In this document: one piece after another, positions 33,834 to 44,667 of the stretch
How the letters are laid out: every line of letters starts with the position of its first letter
Numbering within the stretch: position 1 is the stretch's first letter
DNA from: Pycnopodia helianthoides
Taxonomy: Eukaryota; Echinodermata; Asteroidea; Forcipulatida; Asteriidae
Assembly: GCA_032158295.1 (NCBI GenBank)
Contig: CM063262.1
Location: 8,899,394 to 8,963,393, forward strand
Reading direction: 5' to 3'
DNA: 64,000 bases
The notes under the pieces: generated by a model
Databases searched by the model: none
Told to the model about the DNA's origin: nothing
What the model saw: only the letters and a program-made list of their open reading frames with translations
Made by a program: the position numbers and the translations under genes

Positions 33834-34080
33834 GGGCCCAATTTCATGGCTCTGCTTATTGCCAAATGCTGCGCTTGCCACCATCTTTACTCGCTTACAG
33901 GCCAAGCGCCAAGCTTCTGCGCAAGTTGCGTGATCAAATAAAGCCTATGAGAGCACGCACGCACAAACCTAAAAACTCCAGTTTAACCTGTGAAATACGC
34001 TTGACGTAAGTGCGGAATTCCCTGCTTCCCGTAAGCGCCGATTATTTGCTTACGGTAAGCAAAGCCATTCCATTTGGCCC
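33834..34080 (+). mobile_element. MITE with GGGCCCAATTTCATAG-type ends, copy 1
   Basis: Left end GGGCCCAATTTCATGGCTCT, right end its imperfect inverse (AAAGCCATTCCATTTGGCCC), 247 bp in all. A second copy with better-preserved ends is at 57775-58041. No ORF. It abuts the putative receptor promoter on its upstream side. Confidence 0.75.
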
Positions 34081-34489
34081 AGATCTGAATAATAGTGAGT
34101 GACACAATTCTAATAAAGGGAGGTCATTTGAGCGCAGTTTCCCAACATCACGTGATGTTATCTAAACTGATTAATTTGAGTTTAATGTTGATTTTGACAA
34201 AACCTTGGATTGGGTGGAAATAGCGGCCAAACCGTCCATAATGTTGAAGGAACCGACGCTGACTTCACGTTGCTCATTGTAAGTGTGGTTGCTTTTACTG
34301 GGGTTTAAATTTTTCATACAGGATCAGTAAAGATAAAAAAAAAACACTATCTAATTTTAGTTTGAACATTTTTACTGGTTATGAAGTTCATACTAGAACA
34401 ATTTTCCCCTCTGAATAGAAGTCATGTTCGAGAAAAATGTGTCTGAACCCTAATAAAACCCCAAATTGCATCAGCTTATTTCGGTTGTT
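34081..34489. other. Intergenic, nothing recognised
   Basis: AT-rich spacer upstream of the receptor with no repeat or ORF that could be supported. Confidence 0.5.
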
Positions 34490-36540
34490 ACAACTAAAGT
34501 CAAGGACATGGTATTAACATGCTAAAAATTGTGCAGTGTTTTTTCACCCCTTTTTTCCTACGACTTAAGCGACGGATTAAGCCGTCACATGTATGTTATT
34601 CCCTGTATATGGTTGATCACACCACATGATTACTGTCTGCGAATATTTTGTCAGCTCTTCGATTGTTGCAGTAGCTTTGCCTATATAGCATGAAACGATT
34701 TAAAAATTTAGCTTTCAACTGCGAACAACCTTCAGGTGCCTTACCGACTTGGCCCTATCTATCATGGTTACGTTAGTAAATTTGTATTTACATTACAGTG
34801 TTGTGTAGTATATTCGTTTTTAGTTGCCGTTCAATGATTGCATTGAGGTTGTGTGTTTTGCGTGTTGATCAAACAGTCACTTTATTTCCTCATCAGTGCA
34901 TAATTATACAATACGTATCATTTAAAGGTAGGGTCATACTCTGGTATTTGTCAACGTAACTATTATATTATTAAATGTTTATGGTAATGAAACCTGTAAA
35001 CAAGGGTGCTTGCTAGGCCTATGTGAAACAGAAAGACCGGGTTAACCCCATACTCTACGATAATTGTTCTGTTTTTTTTTACGTGCACTGCTAATCATTA
35101 GGCATTGGAACTATACGGCTTAAAAAATCAATACAAGTAATGTCAAAATATGAATATCTCCAAATCGCCCCAAAAACCGAAATTTGGAGATTCAAATGTG
35201 GTGTTTCAAGCAATTTTTAAATGGCCACTTTGGTTGGTATTCTACCCTCTATTTTGTTCGAAGTACAAATCTGCGAAGTCCCTATAGCCAACTATATTGT
35301 GCATGGCATACTCTGACCGTGTGCCACACACTCCATGATTGTATCACCAAAATCAAATCACTTACCCACCGTTCGGTGAATGGAACTTGAAACGCATTTT
35401 GAATAAAAAAAAAACATTTTTTCAAACCAAACGTGGGATGCACAATTACGATTGATCAGTCTAGAACAAATTCAATAAATCTATCTAAAGCGAGGGGGAC
35501 AATAATGATAATAAATTGAGAGAAATATGCAGAAAAAGAAATGTTCTTTTGTTTTTTAACCCTGCGAGCCACCGATTTAAAACATTTATGCGTGTCTCCG
35601 AAGGTGTTTAAGCGGTATAGGCGTTTTATGTTGAAGGTGTAAATAACTGTGTTTGGGGGCACACATCTTGTTCTAATGGTCTGAACAGATGAATCTAAGT
35701 TCACTGAACACACACACCAAAGATTTTAACATTCTGGCAATTGACACATTGGTTCACCACTAATTTGCCAAAGCATGTCGAAATCCGCGATTTGCCAAAA
35801 AATGCACAAATGAATGCCGCCTTGGCTCCACCCACATTTGTGACAACTGGCCCACCGGGGAATGACTTATAGGGCAAAATCGGTTCAGCTACTTTGTTAA
35901 GGACTGTTCAGGGTTGGATGAAAAATAATTTCAGCGAAATTGAACACAAAAAAGGTGTTATAATTAAAAAAAATAAAATAAAAAGCATTCGTTTCCCGCA
36001 GGGTTTACTAAATAAATCAAACTTCTGGACGGGAGTTGTGCAATTTTATTGGAACTTATGTGAAGGTAAATGGTTGCAATCTGTTACGCGACATCGGATA
36101 TTAAAACTGACAATACATGTCAGTCCATAATGTACTCAGTAAATATCTGGGAGATTTGATCACGTCTAGTTTTCTTCATGTAAGCCTTACGATTGAACTC
36201 TTAAAATTACATTGAAACCCCTCCCCTTCCAACTGCAAAGCCGTATGATTTAACGCTTAGTAAATGAGGTCATTAGAAATTGCCCTAGAAATCTTGTAGC
36301 AGACCGTCTTGAAAAAATATTTTCAGTTCTGTTATGCCAAACATTGTAAGACCTTAAATGGGCAAAAAGGAAAATAAAATATGAAATAGGTTATCCGAGA
36401 TAGTGACTGTAAAGAAATTATAATTTCAACCGAAACATGTCTCGCTGAATATGATAACACGATAGACACATTGCCAACGATTCTACTTCAGTTTACATGT
36501 AAAGATTTCATTCTATATAAGCTAAATAAATTACATAAAA
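34490..36540 (+). repeat. Long dispersed repeat, copy 2
   Basis: Counterpart of 525-2050, same orientation. Differences include the inserted 444-bp MITE and a replaced stretch near 35085-35190. No coding potential. Confidence 0.8.
35560..36003 (+). mobile_element. piggyBac-like MITE, complete
   Basis: Begins CCCTGCGAG and ends CCCGCAGGG (inverted), flanked by TTAA at 35556-35559 and TTTA at 36004-36007. The CCC...GGG ends with a TTAA target fit piggyBac elements. The paralogous sequence near 1553-1562 lacks it (ttttttaaccggataaatc), which proves insertion. The truncated relative is at 11836-12244. Confidence 0.82.
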
Positions 36541-37650
36541 TTGTAATACAAAATGTAACAAAAGCCCCCACTGTTTTACAAATCTTGTCTATTTAAACGC
36601 TTACTGTAATAGCACTTAAGCAAATGACGTCACTCGACTAAGGTGGAGTCACACAAACAATGGAAAATGATACTCCTTTGCCCATCCATCGTGCGTATTG
36701 CACGTTTAATAATAGCTGTTCGTTTCAATTGTTTATTATTTTTGTATTATTGTGAGTAACTATTCGCAATTTTTGTATTTGTACGAAGTGATTTCGAGTA
36801 TAACTTCTATTTAAAAAACTGCATTCGGGATCAATGAGTTATCTCAAGAAGCGTAGTGTCAGTTCATCCACACCGACGGAGTAGATGCTTCTACCAACAA
36901 TCTTACCGTCTGCCTGGTGTATTGGGGCTCAGAACACTATTTTTGGTGTCACATGATTGCGAAAAATAAGAACAAGGGAATGCAAGAAAGAAAGCACAAA
37001 AAAGGAAAAAAAGAGTGCATCATCCTGAAAAAAAATAAAATAAAAATAACCAAGTAAACAAATAAACAGATTCCCAATTGACTGGGTAATAGAATAATTT
37101 AATATTTTAGTTTTTTAATCAAATGTAGAGCTCCCTAATACAAATATCCGGTTTAATTGAAAAGCTTGTTTTGAAACCTTGGGCTTTTTGAGACATACTC
37201 CGTCGTTTTGACGTTATGGTTGGTTTCTAGAGACACTGGATTATTAGCATTTGTTTTCAATCAAAATCTAACAAATCTTCCTAAATGGATAAATATTTTA
37301 GTTGTGTAACCTTGGGCTTGCTGCAGATAATACTCCATCGCTTTTGCGTTGTCCGTCCTTAATCAAAGAATGCCCCTGAAAGAAATGAAACATTTTATTA
37401 CAGATTATGAGATCCTTGTAGTCGGGCACCATTCATGAAATTTAGTCTTGAAAATTAGGATGCTAGGTACGATTGTATTCCAATAGATTTAACTTTCAAA
37501 AAGCAATTTTTTAAAGTGAGGGACGACAGAATCCTCCAATGAGTAGTTGTAGTTTTATCAAAATTAATACCATCGGGATCCCGACTTTAAATCAAGTCCA
37601 CCAGCCATTTACAAACAATTGTGAATGTTATTATGTGCATCATCCGTGTC
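36541..37650. other. Intergenic, nothing recognised
   Basis: No ORF, RNA gene or repeat shared within the window could be supported here. Confidence 0.5.
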
Positions 37651-37654
37651 ATAA

Positions 37655-37935
37655 GTTTGCTCTAGTCATCGTCAGAGACTGACGATGACAGAGCAAGCTA
37701 GTCGAAACGTTCAGACCAAAAAGAACTCACTCCGCGGCAGTGCAGTTAATTACGAGAAGTCCCCCCGATCCACAAAACTAAAGTAGTAGTCCAGGCCGAT
37801 TTCCTACCTCCCGCCCAGGTAGTAGTTAATAAGCAGGACAGTTCCTTTCAGAACTGAGAAGTCTCCCGAATTCCGAAAGTCTACTCCGCGGTAGTAGAAT
37901 AAATAGCAAGACAACTTCTCTAAAGAACAAATCTA
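37655..37935 (+). repeat. Penelope-like tail sequence (tentative)
   Basis: A perfect hairpin (GTCATCGTCAGAGACTGACG, continuing ATGAC) is followed by 'gctagtcgaaacgttcag'. A '...gtcgaaacgt' box after a small hairpin is a common feature near Penelope-like element ends. A 'ctactccgcggtagtag' palindrome follows. No reverse transcriptase is present here. Confidence 0.35.
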
Positions 37936-38321
37936 CACAGCAAAGTAGATATTTATACACATGGTGTTACCGCAAACCGAATTTATATTGTCGTTGTTAT
38001 TATCACATTGTTCTGATAATGAAATCAAGGTAGGCCTACCCTCCAAAATGACTTGTTCTTTAGACCGTAGTCCTATAGATACGTGTGTAAAAAAGATGAT
38101 GACAAATAACAGGGGAAACCTACGCAGTAAGGTAGGGACTGCAAACCAAATCCGGGGTTCGAATCTGAGTCACAGTGGTGAAATTACCTTTGTTCACATT
38201 ATCATTAACATACCTTGATATTTCAAAGATGCAAGTCAAATTTTTAAATGTCAAGTAATAAAAACAATGGAAACTGACCGGTTTAAATTTCAAATAGTTT
38301 GGGGGTTGAACAAGGAAAAAT

Positions 38322-38394
38322 TGACTAGAGCGGGATTTGAACCAACGACCTCCGGATTAACGTACCGGCGCTCTACCAACTGAGCTATATAGCC
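38322..38394 (-). tRNA. Isolated tRNA-like copy
   Basis: 73-nt cloverleaf of the array family, with one change in the acceptor stem (GGCTATA against GGCTAGA). Both flanks match the 317-bp unit (gggggttgaacaa... and ggtctccctattttgtcaat), so the unit was copied as a whole. Likely not functional, because position 33 of the anticodon loop is C. Confidence 0.55.
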
Positions 38395-38619
38395 CTTTGT
38401 TGGTGGTCTCCCTATTTTGTCAATATCTTTGTTCGGGGGGGGGGGCAGTCAGAAGCCATGCAACCGTCAAATTTGTATAAGTCTTTGACTCTCTCCAATA
38501 TCAGCCGACATGCTTTCAGTTGCTGATTATAATTCACAGAAAACTGTTCTTATTTTGTGAAGGTTAATCACAAACGCTTTTATACTGAACCGAAAGACTA
38601 TCACAAAGTGTCACTGTTT

Positions 38620-38975
38620 TCACGAAAGGACGAAGGTGTTAAAAACTGCAAAAAAGGATTGCTCTCAATGCTGTTAACATGGCGTATTACGTAATAGTTT
38701 TGTAATTACACCAAATAGCATGACTGAAGAATCACTATAGAATTTCCATTTTGCATTAGCACGAAGTGACGCATCACGATTCACCACTTTATCTGTTGAA
38801 ATACACAGCTGGCACGGTGCCAAACACGCGTGGTATTACGCGTTTTCACGAACCGACGAATTTGTTGACCTATTTAAGTTTAGCGTAGTCACGAAGTGAC
38901 AAATCTCAGTATGCAATGGCACAGCGCTTTGCATGCATTTCTCGTTTTTTCGTTTTTCACGAAGTGACGAATGTA
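38620..38975. repeat. Scattered CACGAAGTGACGAA words
   Basis: Five variants of cACGAAgTGACGaa occur at about 38627, 38758, 38855, 38890 and 38960, in one orientation and irregularly spaced, in non-coding sequence. Each is itself partly palindromic (TTCACGAAGTGA). Confidence 0.55.
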
Positions 38976-40029
38976 TGTAGGAATTATTCAAAACAGTTGC
39001 ACAGTTCAAAACATAAATGACAGTTCTTTATGAATATAGAAGTCAGCTTTATTTTTGTTGTAGCATTTAAAAACATAAAGAGTGAGCAGTCTGCGTGAGC
39101 AGTTAAACAAATGATTCAACTTTATACGAATTTTTCTCCATACACGAAACTTTGGCTGTGGTGTAGAATCGTCACGTCGTAAAAGCGGTGACGTTATACT
39201 ACAAATAGATACCAAGCGTTTACCGCCATCGCTGAAATCAATCATTGGAAACAGGGAAATTGTTCAGAAACTGGAACAAAATTACATTATACCAATTTCC
39301 CACAACTGCTTGTGCAAAAGACTGTGACAGTGATGGTACTCGCCATAGCACGCGCAAATATCAGCCAATGATTGGTCTTACCTTGACGCGAGTGAGGGCG
39401 CTGTTTGAGCTTGTGACGTCACATGCAAGAGTCTACTGGTAAACCGTTCCAAGCTCGCCTCCGCTAAATGATGGCGACTCTTTTTAAATGAACGCAACTC
39501 GACGCCAGCCCATCTTCTTAAGCACTTTGACCTTTGCCGCATACAGCTGTGCTACGGTGTGTATTTCCCGCACGGTATAGGGAAATACAGTAATATTTAC
39601 TAATTTCTCTGACGATGTTACATCAACCTCAAAAGAAAACAGATCAACTTGGTTTGAGTTGGGGAACTATGGAAGCATTGAAGTTTAAGATGGGGTTAAT
39701 CCACAAGAGGGCGCTGTTTCAGACACTACCGCTGAGCTGTGTATAGACCTTTTAATTGTTGATAAACAAACCGCGCTTGTTGGTATGAACGGCCTCTGTT
39801 TTGAATCGTGTAAACATGTTTTAGTTGGTATTTATAATTGGTTGCTTTGTTTTCAACAAATTTTAACTATATTTTTGAATATTTGTGTCGCATTTACAAA
39901 CTGTGGCTAAACTTTTTTTGCTTTGCATCATGGCTTCCAATAGCTTTCTAAGCTTGGTTGGCAAAAACTGAGGCTGTGACGTCGCAATATAAAGGTCTTT
40001 TGATAGAGTTATGTTGGCCCTGAAGGGAA

Positions 40030-40250
40030 ATCGGCAAATCGCACATCGCAAATATCTTGGCAAATATTTGCGAAGTCTCAAATACTTTTGCAGATATCTT
40101 AGCAAATATTTGCGATGTCGCAAATATCTTTGCAGATATCTTAGCAAACATTTGCGATGTCGCAAATAACTTTGCAAATATTTGCGATGTCGCAAATATT
40201 ATCGCATACTTTATTGCATACTTTGTCGCATAGTTTGCATATTTGTGCCG
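40030..40250. repeat. Palindromic ATTTGCGATGTCGCAAAT repeat cluster
   Basis: Alternating words GCAAATATTTGCGATGTCGC and 'ttggcaaat', 'cagatatc' make nested inverted repeats over 220 bp. The matching place in the other duplicate (about 56130-56165) has only 'ttgcaatatcttgcgatt', so the cluster expanded after duplication, or collapsed in the other copy. Confidence 0.8.
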
Positions 40251-41674
40251 GATATTTTTTTAAGAGCCTAGACGGTCTTAAGGTTGTTTGGGTTCCAGCC
40301 TTCATTCCATTAACATGTGCGCGCGTGTGTTTTTTGATGCCATTACAACTTGCACTGGTTACATGAGACAAAAAACCCTGATCATCGACTAAGAACCACC
40401 ATTAGAAAAATCACAGCAAGCACGCTGTGTGTAGCCGTGGTTACATTGTGTTGCGCCTAATATTTCAAAGCGTTTGGATAAAACGTGCGTGGGTTGTGAA
40501 ATTAAACGCACACGTATCGGATAACCCATACATAGCCAGAAATGTTGGACTCTGTATGTTACAACGCGTATCAAAATCGAACAAAGCACGCAGAAGAAAC
40601 TGACTTATTTACATGCATATTTATTTTAAGAACAACACCATTAATTAGATTATAATGACACATTCGAACAAACCAAGTGAACGCCGTTTCAGCATTCCAT
40701 AAGGTTTTTGTTGTACAAACCTATACTACCAGTTAAATATTGATGTCACAACTGTAAGCTGTATACAACAATTGGAAAGAAATAACGATGTTTTGTTTTA
40801 TTGTTGGCAATACATATTCCTTGAAGATTAAATGTGTTGTTTAAAGCAACATGTGAACTAAGTCTAGAGCACATACAGAAAAAGAACAATATATCATACT
40901 GGTTTGAGCGTTACACTACTGTTAATATCATCGTAAAAGAGTTTCTTTTAATAAAACGACTTCAAATCAATCAAACCCACTGGTAAGTTTTCAACAAACA
41001 CTCCCTACAAGAAACCGTGACGACTGTGTTCTCATGGTTTAGTAAAACTTTCTATGATCTTTTCACGTTTAGACATAAGTGTACAGTTCATGTTTGGCTT
41101 GTTGCAGTCACAGATTAAACTGACATGCTAACACCATCGTACTGTTTCCAAAAGTAACTTTAAAAAAAATAGCATATCAGTTTTTGGGGTGAACATTATC
41201 CTTATCAATTGGTCTTAAACATCAGAAAGAGCCTTTAGACTCAATAAAACAAATTCCAACCCGCCAAGCCATCTAACTGTCTAAGACATGATTGATTACA
41301 GCCAGGTGTGGCATTTAGCCCGAGGCTAAGTGATTTTGTTCAACCCCTTGAAGTAATTACTTTTTTTAAGTCAAAGGATTAACACAGGGTAATTTCCATG
41401 TCTAAAAAACCTTGCAGCGTTTTGATGTATTCAAAGGGGGAAAAAATAACAATGTAGTAAATACAGCTGCAAAATGGAATGATTGACTAATGTCCGGTTT
41501 TAGTATGGCTGCTTTCCTGTGAAATACAGTCCAAAGTTTTCAAGATTTTTTAGGTCGCACAGAGAGTACTACTCTTGAGGACCCCTCCCTTTCCCCAAAG
41601 TAATATTTATCAAAAGTTTCTTTTGACATTGTTGCACATTTGTAAAGTATTAAAGTCGCATGTTGTCTCTGATC

Positions 41675-42036
41675 AATGGTGTTCTATATCTGCCATCTCG
41701 CATATCGCGCTAGATTTTCAATCTCGCCTTACATTTTTGAATCTTGCATTAGGATTTCAATCTCGCCTGACAAGAAAGTAGTGCATTCTGTGTCATCCGG
41801 CACTTGCGATGTGGTAGCCCGCCTGGCACACATGAAAACAGACGACATCAATGTTAGTCTGGCTCCCAGAAAACGAAATGTGAGATTTAAACTGAACTCG
41901 GGATTGAAAAACATAGGGTAAGATTAAAATACCTATGGCGAGATAACAAAAGTAAGGCGAAATTGAAAAAAATAAGGCGAGATTGAAAACATAACGCGAG
42001 ATGCAAATTGTGAGATGGCAGATATAGAACACCATA
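41675..42036 (+). mobile_element. 362-bp foldback MITE with 6-bp target duplication
   Basis: Ends are AATGGTGTTCTATATCTGCC and its inverse (GGCAGATATAGAACACCATA). Long arms contain repeated 'aatctcgcctta'/'taaggcgagatt' words. CTGATC stands on both sides (41669-41674, 42037-42042). The duplicate at 58380-58385 has a single CTGATC and no element, confirming insertion. No ORF. Confidence 0.88.
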
Positions 42037-42111
42037 CTGATCCCCTCGCTCGTCATAATCTCTGTATGACTATGAAAATGTTTGAAAGTTTGGACGGCCT
42101 ATATAGAACCT

Positions 42112-42280
42112 TAAGCACATGACGTTTTAAGTAGGGCGCCCTCGGCTAGAGGTCAAAAAGGTATCCTATTATTGGCTGATCATGTGCACCGTGCTTGCAT
42201 AGCCGCAGGTTTTTCCATATGTTCGGCGGCTTGATGACGTCAATATATAAGGTTTATTAGGCGAACAAAGAGTCGCATTT
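42112..42280 (+). repeat. Promoter-like dispersed repeat, copy 2
   Basis: Holds 'cacatgacgttttaagtagggcgccctcggctagaggtcaa', ATTGG and 'gatgacgtcaatatataagg'. It is part of duplicate A and closest to copy 3. Confidence 0.65.
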
Positions 42281-42480
42281 AAGTCCCTGAAATGGCTTTC
42301 TTGATAATGGTTGTCTAAGTTAGAGTTAGCTTCAAATGGTCACAAAGCAATGAAGCTTCGAGGCACGATGATTTACTGTGCGTCCATAAAATCCGTGAAC
42401 ATTTATTCTATAGTGCATACAGTTTAGACTGAAATGTTAAGACTCTGTCCGACTTTGTAGTTACAGCTACGGCTAGGAAT

Positions 42481-44305
42481 GCATGACTGCGTCATCATGT
42501 GTTGATGTATAAAACCTCCTTTTAAGGAGCACGTTGCCTTTAGATTGGGCGCTTTGGGCTATTAAAAGCGTTTTTTTATTGTATGCATATGGTTGGAAAG
42601 ATGTTTTAAAAGTAGAATATAATATTTGGATGAATCGTTATATTGTATTTAATTTTGTTGTTCCATCCATATGCTTTTTAAAGTCAAAAGCGCTCAAACC
42701 GAATGCAACGTAACCCTTTAAAAGCAACACCTTTAGCAACAGTCGCGTGGCTATTTAGCCGTCAATTCGGATTTGGCCTTAGTTTCCACGTTGATAAACG
42801 GTTAGCTTTTAACAAAACAAGACCAACAAGACTTTTACATTCTTCTCTATGAAAAACACAATTTGATTATTACAATGACTGTTATACAAAACCATACATA
42901 TGAGTTATCTAAAGTCACAAATTGTGCAGATGGTATTTTCTATCCGAAAAGTTGTGCTTTTGAATGGTTAGTTTGTATTGATATGATGATTGTTTTTCAG
43001 GCAAGTTTAGTTATTATTGATTTCAAAGGATATCCGAGTATCTAGATAACATAATGCAACCTTATTGATTATAGCTAATCAATACTATAAGACGCAGTAC
43101 ATAAAATATAACGGCCTATTGACACCGTGGCGATGCTTTCATCTTTCACTCTAAATAGTTTGAACAAACTACTGGCGTAGCCGCCGTTGCCATACTATTA
43201 ATAGTGGTGCCTATGATAAACTGACTGTTTCAAAACAAGAACATCCCCTTGCTAGTTTAAATTACCAGTAGATCAAGGCTTGCTCCTCGTTCATAATTAA
43301 ACTACAAACTGGTTGCGAAGGATCACAGACAAAGAGTATTTCCCGGCAATGAATGCCTTGCAATTTTCTGCTTCCGTTTTCTGGCTATTCATCCCCCTCA
43401 AAAAGAAAAAAAAAAGAGAGAAAGAGAAATAAAACAGACCCCAAATATCTGTGCATCTTAACGTCAAAATGTTTGGACATGGATAACATTGTTGTTATTT
43501 GGTACAATATTATATTCAAATAATAATATACACCGAGATCCTCGTCATTTGATTGGGAGAACACGCATTCCATTTCATTCTTTATTTTGTTATGTGTTCA
43601 CTGCTGCGACGCTACAAAATTTAATATTGGAGCTCAATATAGATAATTATTGGGCGTTTCACAGCGTCGTTCCCTAAGCAAATGTTCCCCACCCATTTCT
43701 TCCAAACGAGGCATGATCGTGTTGAGGCGGACAAGGTTGGTGTCTACACGGAGTCGTCCTTATTGTTAGGTTTATTTAATTTCTTTCTCTTTTCATTTTC
43801 AATAATGTTGGGGTGAACAAAGCATAACAAAAAGAAAATATGCGGGATTTGAACCAACGACCTACGGATAAATGTGTTTATGGTGAACACCAGTATCTAA
43901 AACAAATACCGGAAACGCATTTTATTCGTGCATTGTCGCAGAATATAATCACTTGAAATGGAATATTCAAGATTTCGCCTCGTGACTATATTCTACGACA
44001 ATATGCTCAAATTCATCCAGAATAAAGTATTAAATACAGACAATACTAATAAAGAGATTATGTTTTGTTTTACTCGGCACCTTAAACTGTTCGTAAGTGT
44101 GACGTAATTGCACTTTAAGCCACGCCCATTTGGCACAAGCGAAATTAAAGTTTCTTTCATAAGGAACGCCATTGAAAAGTGAAATAGTTGATTGTTTGTA
44201 AATCTACACATTAAGTAACTTATGCAAGCTGTGTAGCCGGAACTATAGAAAACTTTAGGCGTGCAGTTGATACACACGCATGTATGATGCAATGACTTAC
44301 AACAA
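42481..44305. other. Segment missing from duplicate B
   Basis: 1.8 kb present between the two matching parts of copy A and absent at about 58910 in copy B. It is AT-rich with no supported gene. At 43838-43880 'gcgggatttgaaccaacgacctacggataa' is a fragment of the tRNA-like family. It may be an insertion in A or a deletion in B. Confidence 0.6.
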
Positions 44306-44523
44306 GATACAAGGTTCTCAAAAGGTTTCGTTTGATCCATTCAACCCATACCCTGTCAGTATACATTATTCATGACACCGTAGGCAATAAAACTACATTC
44401 CAAAAGAGGGATAGAAATATCCACATGAATAAGTTAAAAAGTGTGTGAGACACACGTTCGCCATTTTACATGGGACCAAAATGTTGTCAAACAAGTTTCT
44501 TGACCATCTTCTTCCATGCACGT

Positions 44524-44667
44524 TTAGATCTTTCTGCAGCCGATGACCTCGAGGCGGAGGCTGCACCAGTCATGACAGGCAGTAGGCAATATGCGAAGAT
44601 GTCCTGTGTGCAAGACGACTCCAAGCATCGCATTCACCGGAGTGTTTGTATCGTTGTTACCAACAAA
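44524..44667 (-). CDS. Discoidin gene exon 6: end of the F5/8C domain and stop
   Basis: Not visible as an ORF. FVGNNDTNTPVNAMLGVVLH, TGHLRILPTACHDWCSLRLE, VIGCRKI and TAA. The ending 'RILPTAxH...LRLEVIGC' closes the domain and its cysteine pairs with the one in exon 4. Acceptor cccatcaaag|, phase 0. The twin is at 59123-59266. Confidence 0.88.
   Translation of the reverse strand, partial: FVGNNDTNTPVNAMLGVVLHTGHLRILPTACHDWCSLRLEVIGCRKI

Larger units (their letters stand above)
39670..42480. repeat. Tandem duplication, copy A (downstream part)
   Basis: Matches 55740-58900 in order and orientation: 'agagggcgctgtttcagac...gctgagctgtgtatagacc', 'ttgcgcctaat', 'catacatagcca', 'ctgacttatttacatgc', 'ggtgtggcatttag', 'tgtccggtttt', 'agagagtactact' and the promoter-like repeat. 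It is the 3' flank of the discoidin gene. The copies differ by transposon insertions on each side. Confidence 0.85.

Noticed and set aside
33500..34009. 169-codon plus-strand ORF
   Set aside because: It is antisense to receptor exon 1, its promoter and the upstream MITE.
39863..40371. ORFs with repeated RHRKYL or KISAKIFATSQI words
   Set aside because: The protein repeats only reflect the ATTTGCGATGTCGCAAAT DNA repeat read in two frames.
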